Assembly (NCBI GenBank): GCA_009763385.1
Contig: VDCT01000041.1
Coordinates: forward strand, 124,001 to 188,000
Direction: 5' to 3'
DNA length: 64,000 bases
DNA from: Coix lacryma-jobi var. lacryma-jobi
Lineage: Eukaryota > Streptophyta > Magnoliopsida > Poales > Poaceae
Numbering within the stretch: the stretch's first letter is position 1; each line of letters starts with the position of its first letter. A program made the translations under genes and the position numbers. This document shows positions 1-12,539 of the stretch, in pieces. The notes under the pieces were generated by a model that was given only the letters and a program-made list of their open reading frames with translations, had not been told where the DNA came from and searched no databases.

Positions 1-1261
1 GTGAGTTTACGTTGGTGATCAAAAAGAAGATCGTGATCAAGAGTCAACCTTTGGAAGTCTACGAGTCAACAGAAGAAGGATCTTGAGTTTAAGGCAAGTA
101 TAGAATGGGATCCTCCTTGATGTCCTAATAACCATAAATCACTGTAATCATCATGTGCATGTGTCTACCTTGATGCCTATTTAGATTTATCCTAGGTGTT
201 GATCTTGTGCCTTGTTATCCTCGGTATGCATTGGGTAGAACTATGCTAGTGCTCAAATTAAACTCTGATCATGTGAATCTGAATTTAATGGTATAAGCAA
301 CTTGGTAAAATTGGCTTTTATAGCGACATGGTTTAGGAACTACTATAAGGGATCATCCGGGATAACAGTGCAACCATGGGAGTTATATGGCTCTGACCTT
401 AGCTCAGTATAAGGACCTTTTCTAGCTTGTTAGTGGTTACCCGAAAGGGCGCATAAGGCGCTTGACGAGCTGGATTTAGGGCGGCTACTTTCACTTTGCC
501 TGCGTGCCGCAAGGTTGAGAGACCCTTCTTCCCCTTGCCTTAAGACCTAGCGGCCCTAACTTGTTAGACGAACCTTTGAAAGGCTTTGCGTGTATCCTGC
601 CTACTCACCTCGGAAGTGTTATGGGAGTAATTAACCCAGGCATCTGGATATCACGACTCATCGGGTAAAGTGTACAACCTCTGCAGAGTGTGAAACTGAT
701 ATATCAGCTGTGCTCACGGTTACGAGCGACCTGGAATTCTTATGGTATAGTTGTTGCTATAAATGATGGTAATAATGATGATGATATTTATTCAATGGAT
801 ACATGTTTACTTGATCATATGTTTAAATTGGGATGGTTATACTTTGATGCTACTTAATGCTAAAATTATGCCAACTAAAAGCTAATGCAGTTAAACCAGT
901 GTCAGCCTTTTGAGCCTCATGAACCCCATGTTATATTTGTTAAGTACGAGATGTACTTATGCTTGTTTTACTTTTCAACACTTTGGAAAATCCCGGATTG
1001 GGTACCAGACTGCAAGAGTTGGAGATTTAGGCTTGTGATCAACCAGTCAGTTGTCCCTGTGAAGTTGGTGTCTCCATCTGAAGATCGGAGTGTCTTTCCG
1101 CGGTCTGCTCTTTAAGGTTATGTTCTTTTGTTTTTATATACGTTATATAAGAGGTGAATTGTCTTTCGATATTACCCTTTATTTGTGACTATATGTGAGA
1201 TTTGACTTCCTGGGCTCACATATGGTGTATACCTGGTTTTGTTCATAAACCGGGTGTGACA
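1..1261 (+). mobile_element. 3' part of a Ty3/gypsy LTR (solo or 3' LTR, truncated by window start)
   Basis: The segment ends in GGGTGTGACA, a typical gypsy LTR end, and the composition changes sharply after it. No primer-binding site follows, so it is not a 5' LTR in this orientation. At 941-959 it carries a stem-loop (TAAGTAC, five-base loop, GTACTTA) in the same style as the hairpins in the two Tekay-type LTRs further right, which supports the plus orientation and a related lineage. Two more foldbacks lie near the end (1191-1223 and about 1232-1257). No gene is present; the 76-residue reading frame at 885-1115 is in LTR sequence and has no recognisable domain. The family assignment is by style, not by database match. 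Confidence 0.55.
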
Positions 1262-4200
1262 TTCTTGTTGGAGAGGATTCTCAATGACTGTTGGAGAGGA
1301 TTCCCAATGACGAGGCTAGGGCATATGTTGCAAAGCTCAGTTCGATCATTCAGTTTTGATTTGGTTGTCTTTTGATCGAAGAATTCTCTCGCAAGATCGA
1401 CGAGCTGCATGCAGTTCGCGCTCTCTGCTCTGTCTCTCTTTGCCTCCTAAAGCAGGTGCTGTCCACAGCTTAGATAATTGTCCTTGATCCGTGTCCATCA
1501 CCAGCCAGGTCGTGTGTTTTTTTAGCGGTCCAAATCTTTCCAGCGCTTGGCTGCTCTAATTTCTTCGTTTCAACGACGACAGCGAACGACAGTATTAGTG
1601 CAGGGACAGGAGCTCGGTACCGTCCATGCATGCATCGTCAGGTTTGTATCGTGCTCGATTCATATTATTAAAAGCAGCATCCAGAAGCTATACTAGGCAA
1701 AGATGATGATGATTCAGTGCTTGTGCAATATCATTTTCATGCTATAGTGTTCTGTCTCTTATTTCCATTATTATTTCATCACATTTTGCTTGCATGGTTC
1801 CTTGCATTAGGTATAGTCTTTGTCTAGTCATCCGAGAGCTAGCTCGTTTATTGTGCGCTACTTTGGTTGTCCTCCTGCATCTTGGTCTTTGCAGCTGAAC
1901 CTGTTGCTGTCCATTGTCTCCGTACTAGGTGTTCTCTCTTTGCATGTTGGTCTTTGCAACTGAACTGTTACTAACTTTGGCTTGTTTCGTTTCTAGGGGT
2001 AACCATAATTCCCTGTGATTGCTTGAGTGAGCGAGGTGTAGCTAACTTTTCTTTAATTTCCAGCCCTGCGCACTTGCTTCTCCGTCAGTAAAAGTACTCT
2101 TGAGTGTCTTGCTAGCTAGTTACCAGTGCTTAGCCGATTCTTTCAAAATGATATATACTCGGAGCGAGGCCTCCCGTTTCATTACGCGATGAAGTAGTAG
2201 TTTAGTGAGATGCTTTTTACGCTTTACTTCTTCAATGTGCTAAAAATACCTAACTGCTCCTACCTAGGGTGTGCAAGTCACTAGGATCTGATTGGTTGAT
2301 CACACTAACTTGCATAGCATGTAGATCCTATGCAACATTTATTCCGCATTAGCCAACTTGCAGTTCTTTGTTGGACTAGATAGGCAGTTGTATATATATT
2401 ATTATGCACGTAATTAGTTTCCATGCATAGGCATATGAGAGTGCAAATGTATGTGAGTCACTGCACAAGCGGGTACAATGTAGTTTTGCATAGCTGGATA
2501 CACCTAAATTTGGGGAAATAGTGGGATGCAGAACAATGCTGCTTCGAGGATAATGATATGCTACATAACACTCTATACAAGTAACCAATTAAGTCTAGTT
2601 TGCATTATGGTACCCTTGAGAAGAGGTACTGCATGCAAGCAATCAGACCCTAATGAACATGTGTCACACCTTAACAGATAGAAAAGAGAACTGTTTATTA
2701 GTTGGATTTGGATATATGTCATGTTATTTTTCTGGTGAGGAACTTTTTTGTCAGCTCCCAATCATCCCTCTCTGATCGTTTGTAGCTAAGTAGAGTAGCT
2801 TGTAGTTGTAACTAGTTGTAATTGGTTTACTATCTTGCTCTCTAGTTGTGGTAGTAGTGGTTGCTAGGTTGCTTGTTTGCATCAAAAGCAACCTTAGAGA
2901 TCTAGCAACTAGTATTGTTAGGAGGCTTGCTTGAGGTGGTATAGAGCTAGAGCAATTTGCTAAGTGCGGTCTCATTTACTGATCAAAGTTGCTCACAAAT
3001 TATTATAAGCTACTGACTTCCCTCTAGCCATTTGGATCTTTTTAAAAGTCCTCACACAATACTAGGTTGGCCACCAGCGATGTTATCGACGGTCATGTTG
3101 GCTTTCAACCAAATCAAAACCTAACTCGGTTTTTGAATGCTAGGTGAATTGGGCTCCTTGGGCTTGACAAGAACTGGACACCTACAGACTGAGTCATGTG
3201 ACTGAGGAAGGCTCCGAGGACTAGAGTTAAGACGTTCCTCTTATTTACTTACATGTGGTGAGGTGTGCTAGCCTATTAGGGTATTTGAAACCGAGTTCGA
3301 TTAGAGGAGTTCAGATTTGTCTATGTCCAAGTCTAGATATCCAATATTTGATACTATATTTGTATAAGAATGCTCAAATCATGTATTTATGAAGTCAATA
3401 TTCAAACATATTATATCCGCCGACATAGCGATACAATGCAATTCTAAATATAGTACTACGTCAATGCTAAAAAAACTACAGTATGAAGTCAAATTGATGG
3501 GCAAGGTCGCTTAATCTTTAGTTAGGTTGAGATAACTCTCGATTTGGTGCAGGCTTAACACACACGATTAGGCTTCCAATCACAAAGATCCAAATCCTAC
3601 ACTTGCAATACTACTTTTACTTTGGTTATCAACCAAGCGTGCACCATCTTGTTGACCTCTACCGTGAAGGCTAATCGTTGCCTGTAAATAAAAAACAACA
3701 CAAGCATGAACAAGAGATACAATATAAAAATATTACTAAAATTGGATTAAGCACTTGAAGTTGGGGTCTCACAAATCAATGAACGGCAACGGTTCAATCA
3801 CATATTAATCTAAGCAAAGCATAAACCCTGACTTGATCGAGCGACAACTACTAAATCTATACTATTAGGGGTGTCCAAGATGTGCCTCTAACGTACTTGA
3901 ACATGATATACGATCCAAAAGATACGAACATGATATCCTGATACATTTTTGACATCCACTTATTTTAGTGATTCGTGTTGAATCCAATGGAATTCGACAT
4001 GGGACCATTGACATCATTTGAAAGTTTATCTCTTTAGCTTTCGATGCATATAAATAGTTGAACATGAACTCTATATGCAATGTGGACATTGATTTTAGTG
4101 TGGCCTGCTACCAGAGTCCAAGGTCGGCCCCACCTTTATATGGATTGGGTCTCCAACTTGGCTTCGACACCCATGACCGTTTTCTTCATCTCCATGCCTT

Positions 4201-5516
4201 TATCCAAGTATTTCTCGATCATCTCACGAGTTCCTAAGAATTATAATATTATTTAATAAAATCTATAATCAAAATCAAGAAACGAATTACTTATAGGAAC
4301 GAGCTCGCCTAGAGATTTAGGGTGTAGCTTAATTAGATCCTTTGACTGCTACTATTTTTCCAAGCTAGAAACCAAGGGGATACATATGTTTGGTTGGTGG
4401 GCGAGATCACCTCGTAGCCTATGTGGTGCGAGCGAGTTTTTCCTTGCTTATTACATACGTGGGTGATTCAATTGTCTAACTCAAGCTGGCAAGGTTAGCC
4501 TTGTCCATGGCGACCCTAGGTTCTCCATTTTTCTTAATAAACCTACAGTAACCCAAGACTAAATTGCTCCATGCATCATTAGTGGCTCACTGATGGCCCC
4601 TCTTAGGGTGTTGTTTAAGCTCCACCATTGCGATGAAAGGAACCAAGTATGCCCTTAGTTCTCATGCTCAAACTATAATTAGATATTTAGATCTTGCATA
4701 GACACTTGAGGAGTAGTGTTTTGTGTATCTAAAGGAGTTATGCTCTCATCATAAACTGTTCTCAGTTTGGCCAAATTTATACAAAATACACTAACATTTA
4801 TTATATCAAAGTATAACTAATTTATAATATGGATTTTCATACTATGTATTTGGAATATAAATGTTGATATTATTCTCTAGATAGAGTTCAACTTTAAATA
4901 GTTTCACCTAGATCCAACCTAGAATTTCTTTTTTGAGTGACCAATGGAGTAAAGCGTATACAATATTTTATTTTTCTATTTTACTTGATCCATAATACCC
5001 TTTCTAGAATTTGATAAATGATTTATGCCGGTCAGCCCTGGGACCTTAGTTCCTCCTCCGGAGAGGTTGGGGAAACACGGATGAATGGTAAGGGCGGAAA
5101 TAAAAAAAAATCAATCATGTGCATGAAAGAATGGAACAATATAAAAGAGAAGACAAGGAGAAAAACATCAGATAGTTACGGGAGGGTCATGACCTACCCT
5201 ACCTGCTTGGATTGGCTCCCCATTGTTGTTACCCATTTTGATCAGTCTGATTTGAACTCCTAAATATTAAGAAGAAACGATTATAACGTTTATATTATTT
5301 AATTAGGGAAGACTGCACATTTAGCGGTGGCCTTCTCCAGAAACTATAAAAAAAATCTATAGCAGACATAAAGGAAGCTATTTCATTTACCAGTTTGCAG
5401 AAAATAAAAGAAATGTCAATAAATCATACAAACATTTAACTAAAGAAAAATTTATAAACACAAATACTCAAATACATGTATAGGTTCTATAAGAACATGT
5501 CTCTGACACTACTGGA
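1262..5516. other. AT-rich intergenic DNA, no gene recognised
   Basis: All open frames here are short (81 residues or less) and resemble nothing I know. A 22-base direct duplication (GTTGGAGAGGATTC followed by similar sequence) lies at about 1266-1308. The stretch 3060-4640 has the feel of an old, degraded transposon, with scattered GC-richer blocks between AT-rich DNA, but I can name no domain. I see no tRNA, rRNA or clear promoter. Confidence 0.5.
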
Positions 5517-5960
5517 AACTCAAAATTCTTGTCGGTAGAAAACGGACAGCAAAATACAAAAAACCATCAGAGATAAGTAAAAATAATTTACTATCGATAT
5601 ACCGACAAGAAAATTCCGACAGGGCTAAAACGACAGTGAAATACAATTTTCTTGTCGGTTTTTTATTTCCCTATCGGGTTGACATTTTTTTTGTCGGTAA
5701 GTCGTCGATAGGAAAATTATCGGTCGCCAGGTCTAAAGATATATCCCTGTCAGGATATGACGACAGAAAAATCTACTGTACCGACAGAGAATAAAATTTT
5801 CTGTCAGTTTTGCACATCAAGAAATAGAGCTTCGACTGCCAGGAAATATTTGTTTTTCCATCGTCAACAGCCCGACTGGAAAAATATAATTTTATCTGTC
5901 GACTTTATCCTGGCAGTAAATTACAACATACCCATAGGAAATATATTTTCTTCATTGATA
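5517..5960 (+). mobile_element. One terminus of a CACTA (En/Spm) DNA transposon
   Basis: The sequence starts CACTACTGGAAACTC at 5517, the classic CACTA terminal motif, preceded by TGA as a possible 3-bp target duplication. Subterminal copies of TTCTTGTCGGT and its complement ACCGACAAG occur repeatedly, at about 5528, 5603, 5650, 5690 and 5770. Short repeats in both orientations behind the end are the hallmark of CACTA elements, where the family transposase-partner protein binds. I could not find the matching end (a terminus reading CCAGTAGTG) to the right, so the element is truncated or its other end has decayed. No transposase coding sequence was recognised next to it. Confidence 0.7.
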
Positions 5961-7339
5961 CTTATTAGGGCTCACAAGAACCTAATTTTATACAAAATTC
6001 ATGATAGCAGTACATGCACAAACATGATATTTCATATAAACATCCACTAGTACATGCACAAACAAATTAAGTGCCCACAGTTGAGATGAACAACCACCAA
6101 TTAAGATGCTTATAGGTCATGCATCCACAACTACATAAATAAGATGTCTACATGTCTTGTATCTCCAGCTACATAATTTCACAGAAGCATCCACTAATTG
6201 ATAAGTCTTTTTCCCAAAAGCTAGCATCAACTTTTTAGTTATACCTTTGCTATCTAAAGGTTAGAAGTAATAACTACCAACAGCTTCTACGACAAACACA
6301 TAGTGGCATTATTGTCTGTGATGAGTCCCACTATCATGCATAGTGTCCACTATGGTGGTTTACTGTTTCCAATGCAGCTCTATATATGGCATTGGGATTG
6401 TCTTCATCGTGACCATCTTTGGTATATCATCATTAGTTGATTCCAAGCCAACATGAGAAGAACCAGTGACCTATATATATGTAGAGAAATTTAGTTAGGT
6501 TGATACAAGGTAGTAGTAGTAATCTTCTAGATGCTAACTGCAGCCACTAAGTAAAGACATTCCAGATGGATGCAAAGAGATTAATGTACCACCAATGTCA
6601 GTAACTGTACTTGTACCATATATAGATCAAAGCATACACTCAGAACACTAACAAAATTCAAATGATGCTCACAAAATATGTATAATAAACCATGAATATT
6701 GAAGGTTATGAAACCTTCAATATTCAATGGTTTATATACATATTTTATTAAGTAAAGAGCATAACAGATAGGCATATATTGTAGTCATCTAGAAATATTT
6801 GCCTCGGTTAGTATTAGTAGTGCAAAAAATATTTCATGAGTAAACCAAAAGTGGAAGCCAATGTGTTATAACGTACAATAGCGAAACAGTTGGCAATATC
6901 ATATCATAGCAGTAGACCTATGAAAAAAAGCTATATCAGGCTATTTAACGGTGAGAAGAAAAGACTACCTAGCAAACAAATTAAGGCCCCCATCCATTTG
7001 TTTTCCTCTTCTTTCACAAATATGATATCTAAGAGCACATGCAGCAAGCGGAAAGGTCTACACATACGAGAAAGAAGGGAGACGAGGAGGAGAGAACCAA
7101 GGACATTTGGAAGGATCTCATCATCTCAATGTATACTCAGTACATTCTTCTAACATAAGCCTTACACCTAACTTCTATTTGATCTTGTGGACACAAGTTA
7201 TTGGCACTTTTGTACCTCAGCACATAATATGCAAATACTGGCATTTAAAAGTGTTTGTAGATAGTAGATAGCTTGTATGTGTGCAGTAGAGGCAAGATTT
7301 AGATGATTAAATAGCTCCAAAATAACATTGAGTGGAAAC
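5961..7339. other. AT-rich sequence, possibly the body of the CACTA element
   Basis: No coding domain was recognised. The position directly behind the CACTA end suggests this is non-coding interior of that element, but nothing in the sequence proves it. The only clear structure is the foldback at 6673-6746, listed separately. Confidence 0.4.
6673..6746. repeat. Near-perfect 35-bp hairpin with 4-base loop
   Basis: The left arm is 6673-6707, the loop ATGA is 6708-6711 and the right arm is 6712-6746. The arms pair almost completely, apart from a shifted base near the middle of each arm. Such foldbacks arise from small MITEs, from aborted replication or as small-RNA precursors. Nothing in the flanks decides between these. 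Confidence 0.7.
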
Positions 7340-7816
7340 GCTAGCTTAGAAGCATGCAGAAACTCGACGCTCGGTGCGCACACTCTCGTTGTCATCGATG
7401 CACGCATCTGATGGCCATAACATCGTTGGAGATGGAGACGATGCTACCCCACTCCGGCGACCGCAACACCACCACCCCTAACCCTACCTTCTTCCCCAAC
7501 TTCGAAGACTGCACCACCACCACCCCAACCCTAACTTCGGCAAACTTAGAAGAGCAGGATTCGGGGGAGGAAGGATGGCCATGTGTGGTGGGCACGGTGG
7601 TGGTAGGGTGGGTTAGGGTCCCTGACGATGGTGGAGATGGTCGAGCTAGGTCGAGGCAGGGGCACCATAGCCAGAGTCCACCGGAGGTCACGATGGCTAC
7701 ATGCAGGAGGGGGGGCAGGAGGTTTGTTGCGGGCGGTAGGGCGTGGACAGTGCTCCACGGCCGCCGTGGCCATGGTCGCGGAGCTCTGATGACACCTTAC
7801 CGTCCACAGTAGGACG
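7340..7816. other. GC-rich exon-like block, left half, split by a solo LTR
   Basis: This is a GC-rich island in AT-rich DNA with open frames on both strands (for example 7354-7812 plus, 7392-7691 minus). None contains a recognisable domain; the translations are rich in Pro/Thr on one strand and Gly/Val on the other, as expected from composition alone. It continues at 9773 beyond the solo LTR, so the two parts were one block before the insertion. It could be an exon carried by the CACTA element, but that is a guess. Confidence 0.35.
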
Positions 7817-8702
7817 TGAAAGGTCCTAAATGGCTAGAGGTGGGTGAATATCCTATAAAAATTCTACAACAACACTAAGCAACTTGGTTAGTAAACTAAA
7901 TGGCGAAGCAAAGGTTGCTCTATCTCTAGGTCAAAAGCAAGCCTCCTATTGACAATTCTAGTTGGCTATGATTTCTACTATCACACTAAGGCTATGTTGC
8001 TACTTTACAACTAAAAGAGCTAGTGATCAACTATAGTTACAACTACACAAGATATACAAAGTTAGCTAGCTACACGAAGATACATCATCACTTGCAAGAG
8101 TATAGCATAAGTAAGTCCAGTGAGAAGGGTGGATTATACCGAGTCAGGCAAGTGATCAATAAGAAATGTACTAGTGAAAACCACGGAGACAAGATGACAC
8201 AATGATTTTTCTCCGAGGTTCACTTGCTTGCTGGCAGCTATGTCTCCGATCCATGTGTCACGAGCTAATGCACTCAGTCCCGAGCTAATTGGCATCACCG
8301 ACACCACAAACCAAGAGGGTCACAACACCACACCACAATGATCACAAGCTACGAGCATACCACTAGAGTTACCTTTCACGATCTCCCGCGGGGAAGTACA
8401 AGAAGCCCCTCACAAGTCACTGATCAGAGCTGGAAACAATCACCAACTTCCGCTCAATGATCCTTGCTGCTCCAAGCCGTCTAGGTGTCGACAAACACCA
8501 AGAGTAACAAGAGAAATCCGCAGCGAAACACGAACACCAAGTGCCTCTAGATGAACACACTCATGCAATGCACTTGGCTCTCCAATCACTCTTAATATGA
8601 TGAACCATCAATCAAATGGAGTGGGAGATGTTTGGCTAGGCTCACTATAGAGTTTTTTGGCAATAAAAAATGTCCAAGAGAGTGAGCCCAAACCGCCACA
8701 TG

Positions 8703-8712
8703 CCTTATATAG
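8703..8712 (-). promoter_or_regulatory. TATA box of the solo copia LTR
   Basis: On the minus strand this reads CTATATAAGG. It lies just downstream, in LTR orientation, of the inverted-repeat array at 8768-9285, the same arrangement as in the other copia LTR near 54930-54989. Promoter assignment is by motif and position only. Confidence 0.55.
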
Positions 8713-8767
8713 AGCCCCCCTAAAAGAGAGGGTCGAAAACCCCCTTTTCTCTCAAATTCTGCGGGGC

Positions 8768-9285
8768 CATCGAATGCTCCGATGGTTTTACATCGGACGC
8801 ATGCCCAGCGTCCGATGCGTGGATGAACGCCTTGTGTCCCTTTCCATTCAACTGCAACCGCTAGATCCCAACGGCTAGAACCACTCGAGCGCTGTTAATG
8901 TTGCATCAGACGCTACATCGAACGCACCGACCCAGCGTTCGATGACCTGTTAGACTTCACAACGGCTAGACGCGCTTACATCGGACGCTCGCACAGTGCC
9001 ACATCGGACGCTACAGGACCAGCGTCCGATGTCTATGCAGAGAGCATCCAGAATCCTCCCGCTGACATCGGACACGTCCGAGGCACTCACATCAGATGCA
9101 ACCCAGCGTTCGATGCTCCTCTGAGAACAGCCCTAGGACACGTCATCAACATCGGACTCAGCAATCGTGCTTTCCCAGCGTCCGTTGCCTGCGTCCGATG
9201 CTACTCAGTCAGCTCAGCTACACTAGGGTTTACCATCAGACGCTAACCCCAGCATCCGATGCCTATCAAATCAGCGTCTGATGCT
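8768..9285 (-). repeat. Inverted-repeat array in U3 of the solo LTR
   Basis: There are about seven clusters of the ten-base motif CATCGGACGC, each answered by its complement GCGTCCGATG 5-30 bases later, with some degenerate copies (CATCAGACGC, GCGTTCGATG). Spacing between clusters is irregular, about 50-130 bp. It is not a CRISPR: the spacers are variable in length, the repeats are short and the setting is a plant LTR. Comparable GGAC/GTCC inverted motifs are known from U3 regions of maize SIRE-type elements. The function is unknown. Confidence 0.75.
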
Positions 9286-9772
9286 CCTCAGAGAGCACGA
9301 AATCAATCTCCACTTCATCCCTTGTGCATATGTGTTAACTCCATCAAGTTTCCACTACTTGTGCACGTGAGTTAGCATTTATCAAACACCTTTCCAAGGG
9401 ATGTTAGCATACACTAGATTCTAAATGCATATGCAAAGTAAGATCATCTAGTGGCACTTTGATAACCGTATTTCACAAACGAGTTTCTCTCCTCTTTATA
9501 GTACGACTATCAATCCTAAATGTGATCACACTCTCTATAGTGTCTTGATCACCAAAACAAAATGACCCTATGCATATACCTTTGCCTCTGGCCTATTTTG
9601 TTTTTCCCTATCTTTTTTTCCAAGCATTGGAGCCTTCGATCACCATCACGTGGACATCACCATTCATCTAGCTCCATCACTTGGTGTTGGACCAACCTAT
9701 TTATACATACTTAAGCATAGGGTTAGTCCAAATAGGTTTCATCAATTATCCAAAACCAAACCAGGGCTTTCA

Positions 9773-11132
9773 GGATGGTGGTAGGTTGGGCGGTGGGAGG
9801 TGGTGGGGGCTACTCGCGTTGGATTTGAGGGGCGTCAATGGCAGCATCAGCGGAGTCAGAGCCGAGCAGGGTGAGGAGACAGCGGGGAACGACATGCAGG
9901 TCAAGTGTGGGAGGAAGGAGGCATGTGTGAGTCGAGCGACGAAGGAAGAAGATAAGTTGAGGAAGGAAGAAGCGTGTGACCAAAAACTAATCCACATTCG
10001 CACACGGAGAATAGTAAGTCCGAACATTGATACATTCAATTTAATTTTTGGTGTGGGTTCTACTTTTATAAAGCATGACAAAATAGCATGGCTATATCTA
10101 TCTATGGAGGCTTATATTATGTCATTAATTATGGGTAAAAACAAAAAAAAGTTTGTAGGCACCTAAGGCAAGAAGCTCCTAATTCTAAAAAGCAGTTGCA
10201 CTTGATGTTGTGAGGCCTAATCCCATTGTATCTATAACTCTTATAAAATAAAACTCCACTAACTACTTCTCTCAACGTGCAAGCTATCCACCTTATCAGT
10301 CCACTATCGGATGTATTTATAGTCATACTAACTATTTCTCTCAACATCAAAGCTATCTATCTCACCAGTTTACTAGGAGATGTATTTATGACCAACTAGC
10401 ATTTGCAATTATGATCTATATGTTATATCGACCACATCATCCACTAACATGCATTTAGTTATCCATATGTACCATATCATTCACTAACATTAACTTATAA
10501 TTGATTACCCTTGTTGATCATCAGCATTTTCTGCATTAACGTGCAGGGCATCTCTCTGTTGTTCCTCATTTCCTAGTAGCCTATATTGGTTGTGAAGTTG
10601 ACCCAAGTGACACATGTATGATTATGGTTGATGGGTTGAGTACACAAGTTTAGGAGGGTGGAGGGCAACTTATAATCCTAGTTGTTCTAAACGTAGCACC
10701 TCTGAATTAACCTTTTTACACGAAACAAGGACGAAAGTATAAGAAAAGTATTAATACAGAGTCAGGCCAAATAAATAGTTTTTGGATGTGGGGGTATTAC
10801 ATAGGCGGCTCTGTATGTGCCCTCTAGCACGTCAGACATGGTGGCAGCATGGCACGTCAGCCACGTCAGGTTCGATGGTGTGATAGAACGGTTTCACCGC
10901 GCCATGAAAATAGACGCGGTCAAACGTCAGATTATAAAAAAGTCAACCGTGTAAACTTAAAAAACATTTAAAAAAAGTTTAAAAATCTCCTTTGTCTCTA
11001 CGTTCTTAGGCGTAGCGTACACTCTTCCTTCCATGAATTCGCTTAGGCGTAGCGTACAACTCTTCCTCCATGAATTCGTGGCTGGTCCCCCAGTAATGGG
11101 TTAGGTTAGAGTCAGAAAACGTAGGCGAAGAT
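9773..11132. other. GC-rich block remainder, then AT-rich DNA with small direct repeats
   Basis: 9773-10000 is the right half of the GC-rich block interrupted by the solo LTR. Two 63-bp direct repeats follow at 10258-10320 and 10327-10389 (each from ACTAACTA to TGTATTTAT, period 69). A 36-bp tandem duplication lies at 11006-11041 and 11042-11078 (TTAGGCGTAGCGTAC to ATGAATTCG). No gene is recognised. Confidence 0.55.
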
Positions 11133-11323
11133 CACAATACAGACTCTACCATAGAGTCTAAGTCTATTTATTATCTCGAAGATATTATAGATATGAAGTT
11201 TAAATAAGATTTGAAATCTTGGTTTTCTCTCTCTCATCAATAAATATAATGTCACATCATTAAAATACTATAAATAGAAAGATAATAGATAGATTTAGAT
11301 TTTATGGTAGAGTCTGTATTGTG
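11133..11323. mobile_element. MITE, 191 bp, with long terminal inverted repeats
   Basis: The left end CACAATACAGACTCTACC is mirrored by the right end GGTAGAGTCTGTATTGTG. Similarity of the arms continues inward for about 45 bp through TAGATTTAGATT-like sequence. The interior is AT-rich without coding potential. I cannot assign the target duplication or the superfamily with confidence. Confidence 0.75.
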
Positions 11324-11403
11324 AAGGTCCTAATATAGCAGACGTAGTAGATGAGACAGCAAAGTGCGTTTTGATTCGTGAAGCCTCCTTTGTTAGCGAG
11401 CCC

Positions 11404-11677
11404 GAGCACTCCAACCGTTTGCTAAAACTCACTTAGCAAATCTATAGTTTTGTCAAGTCTTAAAAACTAAATGTCACATGAAAAAAGAGACATTCTCCAA
11501 CAGTTTGCCATTTAGGCTTGGCAAATTAAAGGACGTGCGCGACCAGGACCATTTGCAACTGCCATCACATGGAGCTAGAAGCCGCATGCTGGATTGCATC
11601 TTGTATCTGTACGTCGTGATGGCAAGCGACGTCGGACACGCAAATTTGCGCGGGAAGGGGAAAGAATGTCAAGCTCT
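11404..11677. mobile_element. Left part of a MITE split by the Tat-like retrotransposon
   Basis: The end GAGCACTCCAACCGTTTGCT is the inverted counterpart of AGCAAATTATTGGAGTTGCTC at 20506-20526, across the inserted gypsy element. The interior also has inverted TCTCCAACAG and TTGTTGGAG motifs. Together the two parts make about 378 bp. The superfamily is uncertain. Confidence 0.6.
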
Positions 11678-12539
11678 TGTCGGTGTGCGGAACCTGGGGT
11701 CTACACTAACGAGTGAATTTGTATGTGTGTGCTCCCTAATCCGGATGGTGTGCAAGAAGAACACAACGATTTATCCCGGTTCGGACCAAAAGAAGGCCCT
11801 ACGTCCAGCGGTGGATGAGAGTTTATTTATCTTGCACCGAAGTGCTTGTACAGGGGCGAATACAAGCGTGGCGAGTGAGAGAGAGAACGGGGGTGTAAGA
11901 GAGGAGCTAGAACTAGAGAACCGGGCTCTAGAGTCCTAGGCTTTGGTGGAGAGCTTGAGTGTTCGAGAGTCCGAGTTTGTGAGAAAGTGCGTGTCTCATG
12001 AGTTCAGCCAACCTGTCTCGGCCTGCCTTATTCTAAGCCCTGGCGTCCCCTTATAAGTGAAGGGGAGGCAAGGGTTACATGAGTCTAGGGCTGTCGTAGG
12101 CGATGACGTTGGTGATGACGTTGTCGGTCATCATGTCGGGGACCGCCGTTGTAGCGCGACGTGGCCCAGCTTCATGGCGTCGTGGCTGGTGATGCCGGTG
12201 AAGGACGGTGGCCATGCGTGGGCGCGCGTAGAGACGTCGCGTCGGGAGTTGTTGTTGGGCGCTGACCGGTTTTGGTGGAGCCGTGCTCGAAGGCAAGTCG
12301 AGGGCCGCGCGGACAGGACCGAGGCCAGCGCGGAGGGGGGGTCGAGCCGGAGCGGGTAGGGTCGAGCTCTGGGCCATGCGAGGGATGCGCTGACGAAACG
12401 TGCCTCGAGGGGTGTCCTGACGAGGTACAGTGCACGGTATGGAGCGACTACTCTGCACGACGTGCTTGTTTCCCGGGTATGGGTGGTTAGAGTTTGATTT
12501 AAACGGGTACGATCCACTGTGGTACTTGCTGTAGCCATG

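Larger units (their letters stand above)
7817..9772 (-). mobile_element. Solo LTR of a SIRE/Maximus-type Ty1/copia element
   Basis: Read on the minus strand it begins TGAAAG (9772 downward) and ends CTTTCA (at 7817), the same termini as the SIRE-type copia LTR at the right of the window. It is flanked by GGACG (7812-7816) and GGATG (9773-9777), a 5-bp target duplication with one substitution. Length is 1956 bp. There is no internal sequence, so this is the product of LTR-LTR recombination. A TATA box and an upstream array of CATCGGACGC/GCGTCCGATG repeats fit a U3 promoter region. Confidence 0.85.

Noticed and set aside
6811..6825. TATTAGTAGTG as the missing right end of the CACTA element starting at 5517
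   Set aside because: Beyond the last five bases it does not match the inverted left terminus, and no inverted TTGTCGG repeats lie next to it.
7354..7812. 152-residue plus-strand frame as a gene
   Set aside because: The minus strand is open over the same stretch. The sequence is GC-rich with simple Thr/Pro or Gly/Val bias and is interrupted by a solo LTR.
8768..9285. CRISPR-like array
   Set aside because: Repeats are only ten bases, alternate in orientation and have irregular spacers, in a plant copia LTR between a U3 start and a TATA box.
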